This document shows positions 1 to 11,174 of a DNA stretch of 64,000 bases, piece by piece. Position 1 is the first letter of the stretch. Every line of letters begins with the position of its first letter. The position numbers were made by a program, and so were the translations under genes. The notes beneath the pieces were generated by a model that was not told the DNA's origin, did no database searches, and saw only the letters and a program-made list of their open reading frames with translations. The stretch lies in the NCBI RefSeq assembly GCF_905404315.1, contig NC_066304.1:4774001-4838000 (forward strand), given 5' to 3'. The DNA comes from Leptidea sinapis. Taxonomy: Eukaryota > Arthropoda > Insecta > Lepidoptera > Pieridae.

Positions 1-170
1 CGAGTAGTAGGCATTATAATTTTATGTCTGTTCCTGGTGTTAACATTATGGTTATCACAGTTTCTAGCAAATTTACTTATGTGCATAGGCACATATATGG
101 TCATAGGACCACACATTACATTATTTGGTTTGTAGCAGAAAAGATGTTTATTATGATATTTATATAATAA
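1..170 (-). repeat. LINE 3'-region fragment (same family as 10290-10690, 57050-57590, 60770-61090)
   Basis: This stretch matches the inner part of three other copies in the window, sharing words such as GTAGTAGGCATTA, GTTAACATTATG and CAGTTTCTAGCAAAT. In the copy at 60.8-61.2 kb the same sequence lies directly beside reverse-transcriptase coding remnants on the - strand, so I read it as non-coding or 3' LINE sequence in - orientation. It is cut by the window edge. Confidence 0.55.
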
Positions 171-636
171 TTAAAATTGATACATACCAGGCTCTCATAA
201 TAGTTATATGACAGCATGACTTGGGATTTAATTTGAAAACAAGTAATAATTGTATTTCCAATAAAGAGAAACAAGTAAACGAGTCATTAAACGAAGAAAT
301 AATATCTCGGGAAACAGCGGAGTGTCTCGAAACCGGAAAATAATTTATTCCGCTCCCTGAAGACTTGGCGAATTAAAATCGAGAATCTCTTGTTGTCATT
401 GCGTTGATAATGCCCAACCTACTTTCTGTTCGTTTCAATTGGTTTTATATTATTTATTCAGCTTTTGATTTGCCACTCATTCTGGGTAAATATTGTCCGC
501 CATGGATAGTAAAATTCCTAACGTCACTCCATATACATAATATACACATAAATATCGGAAATTCGGTTAGTTGAAAAGATCATACGTTATTTAATTCTTT
601 GTTTCGTGCTTGTGATATTATTTTTTGTTTTTTAAA

Positions 637-1192
637 GGACGAGACGAGCAGGACGTTCAGCTGATGGTAATAGTGCAGTACCGCTCAGGATTCTTGAAAA
701 ATCTATAACTTCTGAGCGACACTACAATTGCGCTCGTCATCTTGAGATGTAAGATGTTAAGTCTCATTTGCAGAGTAATTTCACTAATAAAATATTGAGA
801 AAAGAAAAGGGAATCTTTAGGTACTCACTAATTAAGGCGGACACGTGAATCTCGTTATTCCATAAAACCAGACGGATGCGAGTCGTATTTGTACTGGAAG
901 GATAACATACGTGATACGTATTATATCGTGAAAACTTTGCACAGAATTCCGGGTAGATTATGGGTACCACGACGTCGCCTATTTCTGCCGTGAAGCAGTA
1001 ATGTATAAGCATTACTGTGTTTCGGTCTGAAGGGCGCCGTAGCTAGTGAAATTACTGGGCAAATAAGACTAACATCTTATGTCCCAAGGTAACGCGGGCA
1101 GTTGTAGTACCGCTCAGAATTTTTAGGTATTTCAATTACTATCAGCTGAACGTCCGGCTCGTCTCGTCCCTTATTTTCATAAAAAAATATAA
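637..1192. repeat. Pair of SINE-like family S copies in opposite orientation
   Basis: Positions 637-783 are the reverse complement of the family S 3' half, beginning with GACGAGACGAGCAGGACGTTC. Positions 935-1192 are a forward copy running from the CAGAATTCCGGGTAGATTAT block to the 3' end CTCGTCTCGTCCCTTATTTT followed by an A-rich tail. About 150 bp of unrelated sequence separates them. Family S has at least ten other copies here. Its A-rich 3' end and lack of coding capacity suggest a SINE or the 3' end of a LINE; no tRNA-like head is visible. Confidence 0.75.
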
Positions 1193-1336
1193 AAAACCCT
1201 TTGGGTGCATGCTGTCGTGATGCAAATGGATACCAACAAAATACTTTAAACTATATCATCATGTTATATTTTAAAAGAACAAACACGAAACAAAAACTTA
1301 ATAACTTAATTGAAATCTATCCATTTGCTTTTTTTT

Positions 1337-1652
1337 TGTTATATGGAATCGGAGGACAAACGAGCGCACGGGTCACCCTGTTGTTAAGTGATCACCGCCG
1401 CCCACAATCTCTTGCAACACCAGAGCAATCACAAGAGCGTTGCCGGCCTTAAAGGAAGGTGTACGCGCTTTTTTGAAGGTACCCATGTTGTATCGTCACG
1501 GAAGCACGTCACGCACAAGGAAGTTCTTTCCACAGCTTTGTAGTACGTGGAAGAAAGCTCCTTGAAAACCGCACTGTGGAGGACCGCCACACATCCAGAT
1601 GGTGGTGATGATATCCTAACTTGTGGCGTGTCGCGCGAAGGTGGAATAGCTT
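1337..1652 (-). mobile_element. Jockey-like LINE 3' end (ORF2 C-terminus), fragment
   Basis: The reverse strand encodes pieces of the Jockey ORF2 C-terminus seen at 7325 and 22905, including the VWRSSTVRFSRSFLPRTTKL-type block and the FKKSAYTFLKGRQR-type block, followed by the GCGGCGGTGATCACTTAACA tail. The frame is broken. It is 5'-truncated, as is usual for LINE copies made by target-primed reverse transcription. Confidence 0.8.
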
Positions 1653-2569
1653 TTCTGTGATCCGCGCGCAAGTGAAAATTGCTATCATTCATTGTATTTA
1701 TAAATAATTAATGAAAATCCAAGCCATCAAAAACATAACTTGTAAAAAAATCAAGTCTCGTAATAACATCAAAAAACAATTTGATAATAAAGCCAGTGTA
1801 ATTTGTACAGATATAAATATAACAAACCGCTAATTAATAAAAGCTCAAATTAATTAATAACCGGGGCGGGCTTGTAAGCTGTCCGTCAGAGAGCCTCCAA
1901 TTTTTCCGCACAATTTTTCTTACTCCAGACCGGGGTTCTTGTGATTTATAGCATAATGTTTAAACAATAAATCAAGTGCTTACTTTTTATAGTCTGGCTT
2001 CGAATAGATAGCCGGCTGATTAATATTGTGGCGAAATATATTTATGAAAAAGTTTCTTAACAATTGATTATAAAGTCTCTATTTGATTGTAATTAGAGGG
2101 TTTAAGAGAGACATATTACGTTATGGTGAGATTCTTGCGCCGTTTCTTCTCTTATCGTACAATTTATTTTCGGAGCAGTGGCTTTAATCGACTTCGAAAT
2201 ATCCCCTTTCCAATAAGGAACCTCCAATATAAACTAGGTTTTCGCAGTAAACTTAAAGTGTTCCTTAATACTCATCAAAAAGTACAGGAAACTCTTTTAC
2301 TTGACACCAGTGCTATTTAAAAATAAATTATACGACCTGTTATTGTTATGATTTCTTTTAAGTGAGATTCTTATTAATATCAGCAGAATTAGCACTCATT
2401 CAATCACATTATTTTTTGCTTTTAGTGTTCTTAATTATATCACTAATTATTGAATTAGGTCAGGTCATGAAATTTTATGTAATTTTTGTTTTGTTGGTAT
2501 TACTTTTTTATTGTGATATTATTATTTTAGAATGGTAACCCTTCATATAATATGTATAACCTTTAAGTA

Positions 2570-2760
2570 GTTTGACAATCCGCTAGACCACCTGGGGTTC
2601 TTCGGAAGACCAGCGCTGATCATATCACCTGTGGGTATGATCAGTATTATGCTGAGGTGAACTCCAATTCTGCATGTTGATGTAAATTAATAATTAAGTT
2701 TACTTGTATACTTAAGTTTTAAGTTGCAGAATAAATGATTATTTTCTTTCTTTCTTTCAA
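2570..2760 (+). repeat. LINE-like 3' tail repeat
   Basis: The block GACCACCTGGGGTTCTTCGG (from about 2586) and the following CCAGCGCTGATCATAT recur in inverse orientation at about 62130-62180. The copy ends in AATAAATGATT and a TTTC-rich tail, which suggests the 3' end of a retroposed element. The family is not recognised. Confidence 0.5.
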
Positions 2761-3774
2761 AAGAATACTTAATTTAATAAATTTTGATAGAATCAATACA
2801 TATTGTCAAAATTGACGCTGTTAATTGAGTAATTATATTAAAACAGAAAAGGTATTTAACTACTTAAAACTATAAGTGAATATAAAATTAAACAATAAAT
2901 ATCTTCTTATAAAATACATTATAACCACACACACATTAAAATCCCCACGATGAAGGTTATATATTTGAAGTACCTCTTTCAAATTATTAATTAAAAGCAA
3001 TATATAAAGCCAGTGAATACTTCATTCAGGTGCCGAAACACGGTTCGCTTGCCTTTAATTATCAGCACTAAATCAATAAGTGGCAACTTCCAAACAAGTT
3101 ACCATAAAGACCGGGGGCTTGTGTCGGCGACGTCATTATCTTCTTAATATTCCAACGGGACGAATTTCCATTAAACTTTGTACATTTTAAACAGTTGCCT
3201 CTACCGCCTGTTTCAAAATTCATCGCCATATTAAAGGTTCCGCAAAGTGTTTTGTTTAAGTTGAACAGTCGCTGCTTGGCCGGTGACTGTGTGACATTCT
3301 TATCATTTATTCTAACTAGGAATTTTCATTAAGTGGCCAATTATTTTTGTTGAGCCTTTACCTTGTAGGCTTTTGGCGAGCTTATGGTATTTCGGTCACT
3401 CCGAATAAAATAGCTTCTATGTTTTTTCACTCTTTTAAATTATGTTTTTCGGCATATGCATTTTGTTTATCCGATAAACACGAAAAATATATATATAAAT
3501 TTTTCGGATTAAGAAATATGCTTTATGATACTCACTTATAATGAGGCTTTCTATTGGTAACAGAATGTTCTGAATCGATTCAGTAGATACAGATAATACA
3601 ACCTCACAAACTTTACTTTTTTGTAATATTAGTATAGGTAAATGTAGATTGAGCCACGACCTTAGAATTGAACAAAACATACAATGATTTACGATCCATG
3701 CGTCACTCGGACGCGTTCGCTCAACTGAACAACCAACTAATTTTACCAAAAACCAAACCAAAAATTTACCAACC

Positions 3775-3870
3775 GATAAGAGCGCTCGGACGTAACCCGA
3801 GAAGCGCGAGTTCAAGTCACGCATCGTTCATAAATTTTGGTTGCAAATTTAATTTTTATAGGTAGGTAAA
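3775..3870 (+). repeat. tRNA-headed SINE fragment
   Basis: The 3' half of a tRNA-like sequence is visible: anticodon-stem halves CTCGG and CCGAG around a seven-base loop, a B-box-like GAGTTCAAGTC, and the end CATCGTTCA. It is followed by an AT-rich body, TAAATTTTGGTTGCAAATTT, similar to that after the tRNA-like sequence at 24847. The 5' tRNA half is altered, so this is a dead SINE copy. Confidence 0.55.
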
Positions 3871-4159
3871 CTCTTTATTTATATAGCAAATACATATCTG
3901 GAATCAATTTGAAAGCTATACGAAAGGTGAGGATGAAATGTATTGTTTTAATAGAACCAAACATGCTTGTGGTGCGAAAGGATGATATAATTTTGGGCAG
4001 TATGACTGGTGAGATGGTTACTATACTCGAGGTCATGATATTATGCGATCATATTATATAAAGAAGAAAATATAATTTTTTCCTTTAGTGGCATTACTTT
4101 GACCACTAATTATTTAGCGTAAGGAAAATTAGTTTATGAGAAAACACCAAAATCGTAGA

Positions 4160-4335
4160 CGTGCTCCGGAACAACACACCTCGCTATAAAAATAATCTTT
4201 TTCAAACTAAATCTAAATTAACATTACACAGTTCCGGTCACTACCCACTGTCAGTTAAAATTTATAATAAGTTACCACAACACTTAAAAGCTCAAATATA
4301 TTAAAAAATTCATGAGCTCTTTGAAAAAGTTACCT
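4160..4335 (+). mobile_element. CR1/L2-like LINE ORF2 C-terminal fragment
   Basis: The + strand encodes NTPRYKNNLFQTKSKLTLHS followed by GHYPLSVKIYNKLPQHLK. This resembles the non-catalytic C-terminal tail of CR1/Jockey-type ORF2 proteins, which often carry a KI(Y/F)NKLP motif. A stop follows soon after and no upstream catalytic part is present. Confidence 0.6.
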
Positions 4336-4674
4336 AAAAGTAACTAGTTTACTAAAAGTTACTATTCTATTTATTAATAAATACTTAGACGAAAAATATT
4401 AGAATGTCTGCCCCTCTGTTGTTCATAATGCCTTACGAGGTGCATGCATGTGATAATTATTTGATAAATACTACAATTTTGTTAAGTAACTAAGTAACGC
4501 AATTTAAATAAATATTTACTGAACAGATGCTTAATTGAAGCTTGGTCATACAATAACAGAACCAAATTAAACGTAACACTAGCCGGTATATTTATGTAGT
4601 TTCTTATTAAGGTAGGCACTGCATAATTGCCGCATATATACGGTAAGCGTGCCCCCATACATACCTAGGTACAT

Positions 4675-5125
4675 AAAATGCATAAAAGGCATTTATTTTC
4701 TCAAAATTGATTCCTTTTGAATTATTTTTGATGTTATTTCTAATATACTAGATACTACTACCGCTTCGTAAACAAATGGCGCTGTGAGAGAGAAGAAGCG
4801 GCGCTAGAAACTCTCCCAGCATTCTTTTTTAGCGCTCTTATCAATAAAAATTTACAATATTGTACACTCATTTCTATCGCTATAAAATAATCACAATCTA
4901 GTCGCAGGCTGTCCGATCAATTCAGCTGTGGAGTAATAGTACTTACGACAGAGCCTTTTTTTTATAAAATTTTAATTTATTTATAGATAATGCCTGAACA
5001 GTGGCTTGGACTTCATTATAAAAGTGTATATATTTACCCTTAAAGCTATTATGGATCCTATGAAGCCTACTAGAATTACTTACAAGCAATCCCTTATTTC
5101 TAGTGTTATAATAATATCCATACCT
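4675..5125 (-). mobile_element. CR1-like LINE 3' end, degraded
   Basis: The reverse complement matches the LINE tail at 36650-37035: a KVQATVQALSINK-like coding end, the TCGGACAGCCTG block, the 3' UTR with GGTAGTAGTATCTAGTATAT, and the final TTTTGAGAAAATAAATGCC. No intact frame remains. Confidence 0.7.
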
Positions 5126-5201
5126 AGCTCACTTCCGGTGCGAAGAAGCTTTCCACTGGTGAAGGCTGTTCGTAAAGTAATTGTTAAGTTTTTTTTATCA
5201 T

Positions 5202-5469
5202 CTATATATATATAATGAAAATGGTTTCCTAATTCCAACGTTCCTTCTTTTTCAAATTCGCCCAGCGAAGCGGGCGGGAACGGCTGCTATATATATATAA
5301 TGAAATTGGTCTTTGTTTGAGGCTCCTTCACGCCTAAACCACTGATCGTATCGACATGAAACTACCACCATTCGATGCGAAATTTATCCAAGATGCTTTA
5401 CGGCTACTTTTTTTTGTTTAATTTATTTCCTTTTAAAATTCGCCAAGCGATGCGGGCGGGAATGGCTAG
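5202..5469 (+). mobile_element. Helitron-like short element, two partial copies in tandem
   Basis: Two consecutive copies each start with TATATATATATAATGAAA and end with a GC-rich hairpin, AGCGAAGCGGGCGGGAACGG or AGCGATGCGGGCGGGAATGG. The second ends in CTAG followed by T, matching the CTRR end of Helitrons; the first starts with TC after A. There is no coding capacity. This would be a non-autonomous Helitron; the CTAG end and 3' hairpin are the main evidence. Confidence 0.5.
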
Positions 5470-5854
5470 TGAAATTATGAAAAGAAACATAAAAAAGTCA
5501 GCTGACATATTCTTTTATAACTTTAGTAATTTAAACAATATATAATAAAATTCAAACAAAGCAGTTATCATAATAAAGTAAGGAAGTAAAGGGGCCCCCA
5601 CACAGGGTTTAATTAAGATAAACTCGATAGGAAAATCTCATTAGACTATACAGTGCCGCGACATTAATTATTGCGAAACTTTGATAAAATATTATATCAT
5701 AACTAACTTGGAAACGAGGCTTTGTTCACCTGCAGTCATAAAAATGATAATTTTAGCACAACTGCAGTATATGAACATACATTAAATTTAAAAGTAGATA
5801 TGTGTTCTACTCTGTTAAGATACTTTGTTTCATGCACTATGAAACATAATCCAA

Positions 5855-6200
5855 ATTCAAATATTTTTATTTAAAATAGGCTTTAAAATCACTTTTCTTA
5901 AGTCAAAAACTACCACCCGTTCTAAAATTTATGCCTCAGACCTGAGGAGAACGGGCGCAAGAAACTCAGCAAGCGTCTTCTTTTTAAAATAATTTTTCGT
6001 CCCAAATAAAATATACTATCGTACAATAAAATTTATTAGTAAATGTCCTGGGGGAGATCGCTCCATTCCCAATCTGTGGTATCATTAAGAAGGTCATTTA
6101 CGTTATAGTAACCTTACGCTCTACCACATAAAAGATCTTAAAAAATCTTTTGAATTTCGAAATTTAATTACTTAATCTTTTTAATTTTTTAAATTTATAT
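5855..6200 (-). repeat. LINE 3' UTR copy
   Basis: The reverse strand carries GAGTTTCTTGCGCCCGTTCT and a block around GATACCACAGATTGGGAATG shared with 10290-10690, and ends in an A/T-rich tail. The GAGTTTCTTGCGCC word is also found in the CR1-like 3' end at 36900. No coding sequence is left. Confidence 0.6.
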
Positions 6201-6565
6201 TAAAACAGAACATAAAAATTTTATCAAACAATTTCAGTATAATCGTCCAACTATCTGCTTTTGTGCCGTTCTTAATGTACTCATAAATTGTAATTAATGT
6301 AATAACAGTAGGATAGAAACCTCGCGCATATAATGAAGATTCCATATGAAAAACATTTATTTCACAAATTTGTAAGATTTACTCAAAAACATGTATTTCC
6401 TAGAAGAAGTTTTATGGAATTTCTGCACACTATTCTTGTCGTCAACACGCGGTATGCGTTGGATGAAACAACATGTTTTTCGTCCATTTCGTCCATTGAC
6501 GATAAACAGGACCGAAAAGGGCTCTCATAATGGATAAATTCTTATATATGCTCATGACATGTACT

Positions 6566-6815
6566 TTTCTGCCGTGAAGCAGTAATGTGTAAACATTACT
6601 GTGTTACGGTCTGAAGGGCGCTGTAGCTAGTGAAATTACTGGGCAAATTAGACCTGAAATCTTATGTCTTAAAGTGACGAGCGCAATTGTAGTGCCGTTC
6701 AGAGTTTTTGGGCTTTTCAAGAATCCTGAGCGTTACTTTATTGTAATGGGCAGGGCGTATCAATTACCATCAGTCGAACGTCCTGCTCGTCTCGTCCCTT
6801 ATTGTCATAAAAAAA
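6566..6815 (+). repeat. SINE-like family S copy (5'-truncated)
   Basis: This runs from TTCTGCCGTGAAGCAGTAAT through GGTCTGAAGGGCG and CGTCCTGCTCGTCTCGTCCC to an A-rich tail. The first ~50 bp of the family consensus (CCAGTGGGAGGCTCC...) is missing, consistent with 5' truncation on insertion. Confidence 0.75.
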
Positions 6816-7324
6816 ATCTAAAAATTTTGGTTTTCGCGCACCAACTCACCCAATATTCCACCAATTTTAAATTTAATACATAAATATTTTTGTTACAATG
6901 TAAATTCCGAATAAATCCACAGAATATCCAGCTTAAATCCTCCCTTTGTGCATGCATTTTAAATTCGCTGAAGCAGGAACCAATAAAATATGAGGCGTTA
7001 TTAGGGTCACGTCACACAGGTAGCGGGATAATAAACGCTGCATTACGGTTGCGAGTTTATCTGAGCGCGATAAATTATATTTCTCATTACTGTTTGCGCT
7101 CGCATTGCGATTAAACTTGCTGTTACAGCGATACTTGCATAACGGAAATTGTATTGTTAATGTCCTTTGCAATTTACTTATTTATCATTTTACTCAAGCG
7201 GCTAATTAAGACAAAGTCTTCGCTGGTTGTGTATATGTCATATATCTCACTATCATTATCACAGAGACATACACCAAAGCAAATGTTAATATTATCATTA
7301 ATCACATTACAAGATCACAAAAAT

Positions 7325-7682
7325 ATCAAGCGCATTTATCACGGGGAGTGTTCCGAAGAGCTGTTTATCCTTTGTTCCTGCCGCCGAATTCCACCTTCGC
7401 ACGACACGCCACAAGTTAGGATATCATCCTCACAATCTGGATGTGTGGCGGTCCTCCACAGTGCGGTTTTCAAGGAGCTTTCTTCCACGTACTACAAAGC
7501 TGTGGAATGAGCTTACTTGTGCGGTGTTTTCGGGACCATACAACATGGGTACCTTCAAAAAAAGCGCGTACACCTTCCTTAAAGGCCGGCAACGCTCCTG
7601 TGATTACTCTGGTGTTGCGGGAGATTGAGGGCGGCGGTGATCACTTAACAACAGGTGACCCGTACGCTCGAACCCGAGCCTT
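7325..7682 (+). mobile_element. Jockey-like LINE ORF2 C-terminus and tail
   Basis: The coding remnant starts with YHGECSEELF, then CRRIPPSHDTPQVRIS, then shifts frame into VWRSSTVRFSRSFLPRTTKL, WNELTCAVFSGPYNMGTFKK and KSAYTFLKGRQR. This is the C-terminal tail of a Jockey-clade ORF2. The non-coding tail GGCGGCGGTGATCACTTAAC follows. At least one frameshift makes it inactive. Confidence 0.85.
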
Positions 7683-7879
7683 CAAACTTGCTTGCAAGCA
7701 TTCGCTACCGCTACGTCAATTGCGCAGTCGTAACATTACATGATTTGTGAAAATATCTCACACCAAGAACCGTTAGAATAAATTATATTGTTATAATGAA
7801 TACTACAGTGTATGAAGACGAAAGTTTTCAACCAGTGTGTGTTGCAAGAAATGAGTTTCGGTACGCAGACGTAGTCGCT

Positions 7880-8242
7880 AACTAGGGATGAGAAAGCTCA
7901 TGGTCGCTCATAGGGCAATGGAGAGGGCTATGCTCGGAGTTGCCCTGCGAGTTCGAATCAGAAATCAGGAGATGGGTAGACACCGACATAGTCCAAATGA
8001 TTTCGAAACTGAAATGGCAGTGGGCAGGGCACATAGTTCGACGGGCAGATTGGGACAGTAAAGTCCTCGAATGGCGACCAAATACCAGAAGTTGCAGTGT
8101 TGGTAGGCCCCCCACAAGATGGACCGACGATCTGGGCGAGATCGCCGTAATACGTTTGATGAGGGCAGCGCAGGACCGATCGTCGTGGAAATCTGTGGGG
8201 GAGGTCTTTGTCCAGCAGTGGACGTCTTCCGGTTGATGATGA
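7880..8242 (+). mobile_element. RTE-like LINE ORF C-terminus
   Basis: The open stretch encodes ISKLKWQWAGHIVRRADWDS, then VLEWRPNTRSCSVGRPPTRW and TDDLGEIA...QDRSSWKSVGEVFVQQW. This is the characteristic C-terminal end of RTE-clade reverse transcriptases in insects. Upstream in another frame RAMERAMLGVALRVRIRN continues the family. The end GTGGACGTCTTCCGGTTGATGATGA is the usual short tail. It is a 5'-truncated, frameshifted copy. Confidence 0.85.
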
Positions 8243-8363
8243 ATGAATACTATATTATCATAGAGAAAAGATCACACTTAGCGTATAGGACCTTTACATG
8301 TACTTCGATATTAATTTATTAAAGGAGAAAGTTTGTGTGTGTCTGTCTGGTGTCCCAAACGTA

Positions 8364-8397
8364 TATAAACGTATATATATATATATATATATATATG
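8364..8397. repeat. (TA)n microsatellite
   Basis: About 14 TA units run through the line starting at 8341, beginning after GTATATAAACG. It is a simple dinucleotide repeat with one flanking near-repeat. Confidence 0.9.
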
Positions 8398-8414
8398 TAC
8401 AATCAAGTAAATCT

Positions 8415-8470
8415 AAGATTAAGGATTGGTCTCCGCTGCGCTCCAACTACTTAGATACCGTATTACCCAA
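8415..8470 (+). repeat. Family G inverted-repeat element, end fragment
   Basis: The sequence GGATTGGTCTCCGCTGCGCT, followed by CCAACTACTTAGATACCGTA, matches the terminal inverted repeats of the complete element at 37690-38116. Only this end is recognised here. Confidence 0.6.
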
Positions 8471-8950
8471 GAACAAATAGCACTGTAGGTGATTACTTGC
8501 CGACCTTTTAGTTAGGTTTTCTGTGTCTTCCCCAGAATACGACAGGCAGCCTGAACGAGTAGGCTAAGGGAGGAATTCTCCAACTCTGACGACCCGGACC
8601 CATCCTGGATTTAATAAATCTAATTATAAATGTATTCTATTAATTACTTAGTCTCAGTAATGATTAGAGGTAGTAGATTAAAAAGGTTGCCATTTGTAGG
8701 ACAGGGTCCCTCCTTGATTCCCTTTTTCCCATTCACTGCCAATGGAGAGAAAAGGTTCTAGTTAATCAATGGACCAAAAACTAAAATAGGCATACATTTG
8801 TTTCCGTGAACCCAACATAAATAAACTGCACTTATTGTAAAAAATTGTGTAATTTCACTTAATTTTATAACTGTTCAACGAATTTAAAACTATAATTAGT
8901 GATTTCTGTAAGTCATTCCTTTTTTTTGTAAATGCTGATTTTCGAATTAA

Positions 8951-9256
8951 TCTTATATATAAAATTCTCGTGTCACAATGTTCGTTCCCGTACTCCTCCG
9001 AAACGGCTTGACCGAATCTCATGAAGTTTTGAGTGCATATTTGGTAGGTCTGAGAATCGGACAACATCTATTTTTCATCCCCGTAAATTTTAAGGGTGGT
9101 CCACGCCAATTTTTTTTTTTTAAATTTGATTTGATTATGAGTCAACATTAAAAAATATTCATATAATAACTTAAAATTTTCACCCATCTACGATCAGCAG
9201 TTACTTTTATATCGCGATTTTACTATCGGCAATACAACGTTTGCTGGGTCAGCTAG
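8951..9256 (+). mobile_element. Non-autonomous Helitron (306 bp)
   Basis: It starts TCTTATATATAAAATTCTCG directly after an A, and ends GTTTGCTGGGTCAGCTAG directly before a T. That fits Helitron insertion between A and T with 5'-TC and CTRR-3' ends. A near-identical copy lies at 22524-22830. No Rep/helicase coding is present, so movement would depend on a helper elsewhere. Confidence 0.85.
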
Positions 9257-9584
9257 TATTTGTATAATATGTAGTTTATTAGAAATTTACTCAGTCTGTA
9301 ATTGAAATCTCCTCTCTAAGATTTTCGATTCTGATGTAAGCCTATTCTATTGTGGCTTGAATTTTGCTTTACATTTCATTGTTAAAAAAATTCAACTAAT
9401 TAATCCATCCAACTGTAATTAGTTTTGCTGAATGAATTCTTGCAATAATGCAAAAAACTGGTTGTACGAAAGCATCTGATATTTTTATATCTGCAGATGT
9501 AATATAGACATAGATTTAACATTGACTAAAATAATTATTAATATCTTAACGAAAAACACAATGAATCACTTTTAGCCAAAATGC

Positions 9585-9820
9585 CTCCTATCATATATTA
9601 TCGGAACCACGAGCCTTACTACAGCGCCCTCTCGCGTAAACAACGTGATTCACCATTCCTCGAAAGCCTTCAGACATCCCGTCCTCTGCTGACGTTTGTC
9701 GGGAACGTGCAACCTCGTCCCCCCTTCCTCCCACATAGCCCCGGCTGTTATCGATCCTCCTCACAAGTGTTAACCAAAAGCTCTGCCCGACTTTGTTACG
9801 GTGCAAATAAGGCCTAATTA
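9585..9820. other. Unexplained GC-richer block in syndecan upstream region
   Basis: This block is clearly less AT-rich than its flanks and is open for about 70-78 codons on both strands (9581-9817 + and 9591-9806 -). Neither translation resembles a family I know, and there are no clear splice borders. It may be a degraded mobile element or a conserved non-coding block. Confidence 0.3.
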
Positions 9821-10289
9821 CAAATTAAATCCTATAACATCGCTGTGTTATTCAGGTGGGTTAACTGTTATATAGAAACCTGTGTTTACAACGTGCATTT
9901 TGTAAACTTAATAATAAATAATTATTGTGCGTGTTAGCTTTCAAATGTGTTATTTGCCTATTGTTTTCATTGTGTAAACCACTCGAAGTCGATATTTCTG
10001 GTCTTATAATATGTGTAATCATTAATTTTTTTGTGTTGTGTGTAATTCTGTTGTTTTACGTTAATTATGTGAAGGTTCTGGAAGTAGGTCGCGTCTGTAG
10101 ATGCTATAATATGCACTATGCAGTTAGTACGCAAACCCTTTCGACCAATTACGTAGCTTGCGGGTTAAAAATGTAATAATGCTGCATATGTATGACGTTA
10201 AATAAACTATTGTCACTTTATAAATATATAATATAGTTAATTTAAATTATGACGCAATGTAATGTATTGTTTTTGAAAATTATTTTGTG

Positions 10290-10690
10290 ACGATCACTTA
10301 TTAAAAGTCAAAAATTACAACCCATTCCAAAAAAGTATACCTCAGACCTGAGAGGAACGCAAGAAACTCAGTGGGCTTCTTTTTTTTATAAAAATATTGT
10401 TTTAATGTAAAATCGTATAAAAACAAATATTGTTCTATAGCCTGAGGACGGTCGCTCCATTCCAAATCTGTGGTATCATTAAGAAATTCATTTATGTTAT
10501 AGTAACCTTAACAATAGAAGCGTTTTTTAACATTTTTTTTTGAATTTCGTAATACATTTTCTGGGACTTTTTTGTAAAAGAATATACAACGCCTTACTAA
10601 TAAGATTTAGCAAAGTAGTAGGCATTAAAACTATATGTTTGTTCCTGGTGTTAACATAATGATTATGACAGTTTCTAGCAAATGCAAAAG
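10290..10690 (-). repeat. LINE 3' UTR copy
   Basis: This is the fullest copy of the family seen at 1-170, 5855-6200 and 57050-57590. It includes the CCTCAGACCTGAGAGGAACG block, the GGTCGCTCCATTCCAAATCT block, GAATTTCGTAATACATTTTC and CAGTTTCTAGCAAATGC. It ends about 130 bp before the first syndecan exon. Confidence 0.6.
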
Positions 10691-10822
10691 TTTACCTAAT
10701 ATCTAATTAAAGTTGAAGGTTTTTAAGTTAGTAAACTTAACTCTAGTTAATGATACATACATACACCTAAATAAGATATTCCTGTGTTGCCTGTTATAAA
10801 TCCTTTGCATTTCAATTTCCAG

Positions 10823-11174
10823 GACGTTGCAGCCGTCGTTCATCCAACGGAGATCGAAGTCCACATACAGCACGACGGTCCTCTCGCTTCTGACAAGGAC
10901 CTGTTCATCGATGATGACGGCTCCGGCTTAGAAGTCGACGAGAGCTCGGGTTCCGGTTTCGGACCCGGTCCTGACGACGAGGACGGGCGTGGTTCAGGTG
11001 ACGCTCCCTACGCGCCTGAAGATGACGAGGATTACGCACGCCCACGCACTTCAACCACAACAGAGGCTCCGAAATTCGACGGAGAATATCCAGTCCCGGA
11101 TATATACAGTCCGATTTCGACACCCGAGCCTGTTTACCCACAACCAGTAGACAAGCTGTTCGATATAGTCAGTC
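10823..11174 (+). CDS. Sdc: Syndecan, acidic Ser-Gly ectodomain exon
   Basis: Syndecan is a single-pass heparan sulfate proteoglycan of the plasma membrane, acting as co-receptor in axon guidance, adhesion and signalling. This internal exon has acceptor TTTCCAG before 10823 and donor GTGAGT at 11175. It encodes 117 codons plus one base, beginning DVAAVVHPTEIEVHIQ. Three Ser-Gly sites in acidic surroundings (DDGSGLE, ESSGSGFG, GRGSGDA) are typical glycosaminoglycan attachment sites. A Pro/Thr-rich stretch (RPRTSTTTEAP) then leads to KLFDIVS. Its phase-1 end joins in frame with 12445. The identity rests mainly on the last exon at 15400-15572. Earlier exons with the signal peptide are not recognised in the window. 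Confidence 0.93.

Larger units (their letters stand above)
1..10822 (+). other. Repeat-filled intron or upstream region of syndecan
   Basis: No convincing host exon was found before the splice acceptor at 10821-10822. Syndecan ectodomain exons must precede that exon because it enters in phase without a signal peptide, so at least part of this span should be intron. It holds many repeat fragments, listed separately. The stretches 170-636, 1653-2569, 2761-3774, 6200-6566, 6816-7324 and 9821-10290 show only AT-rich sequence with nothing I can name. Short ORFs here look random. Confidence 0.6.

Noticed and set aside
3435..3824. 129-codon - strand ORF
   Set aside because: It runs antisense through a tRNA-headed SINE fragment and AT-rich DNA, with no recognisable domain.
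9925..10176. 83-codon Cys/Val-rich ORF as a small membrane protein
   Set aside because: It has no splice or promoter signal, AT-rich composition typical of chance ORFs, and no known similarity.
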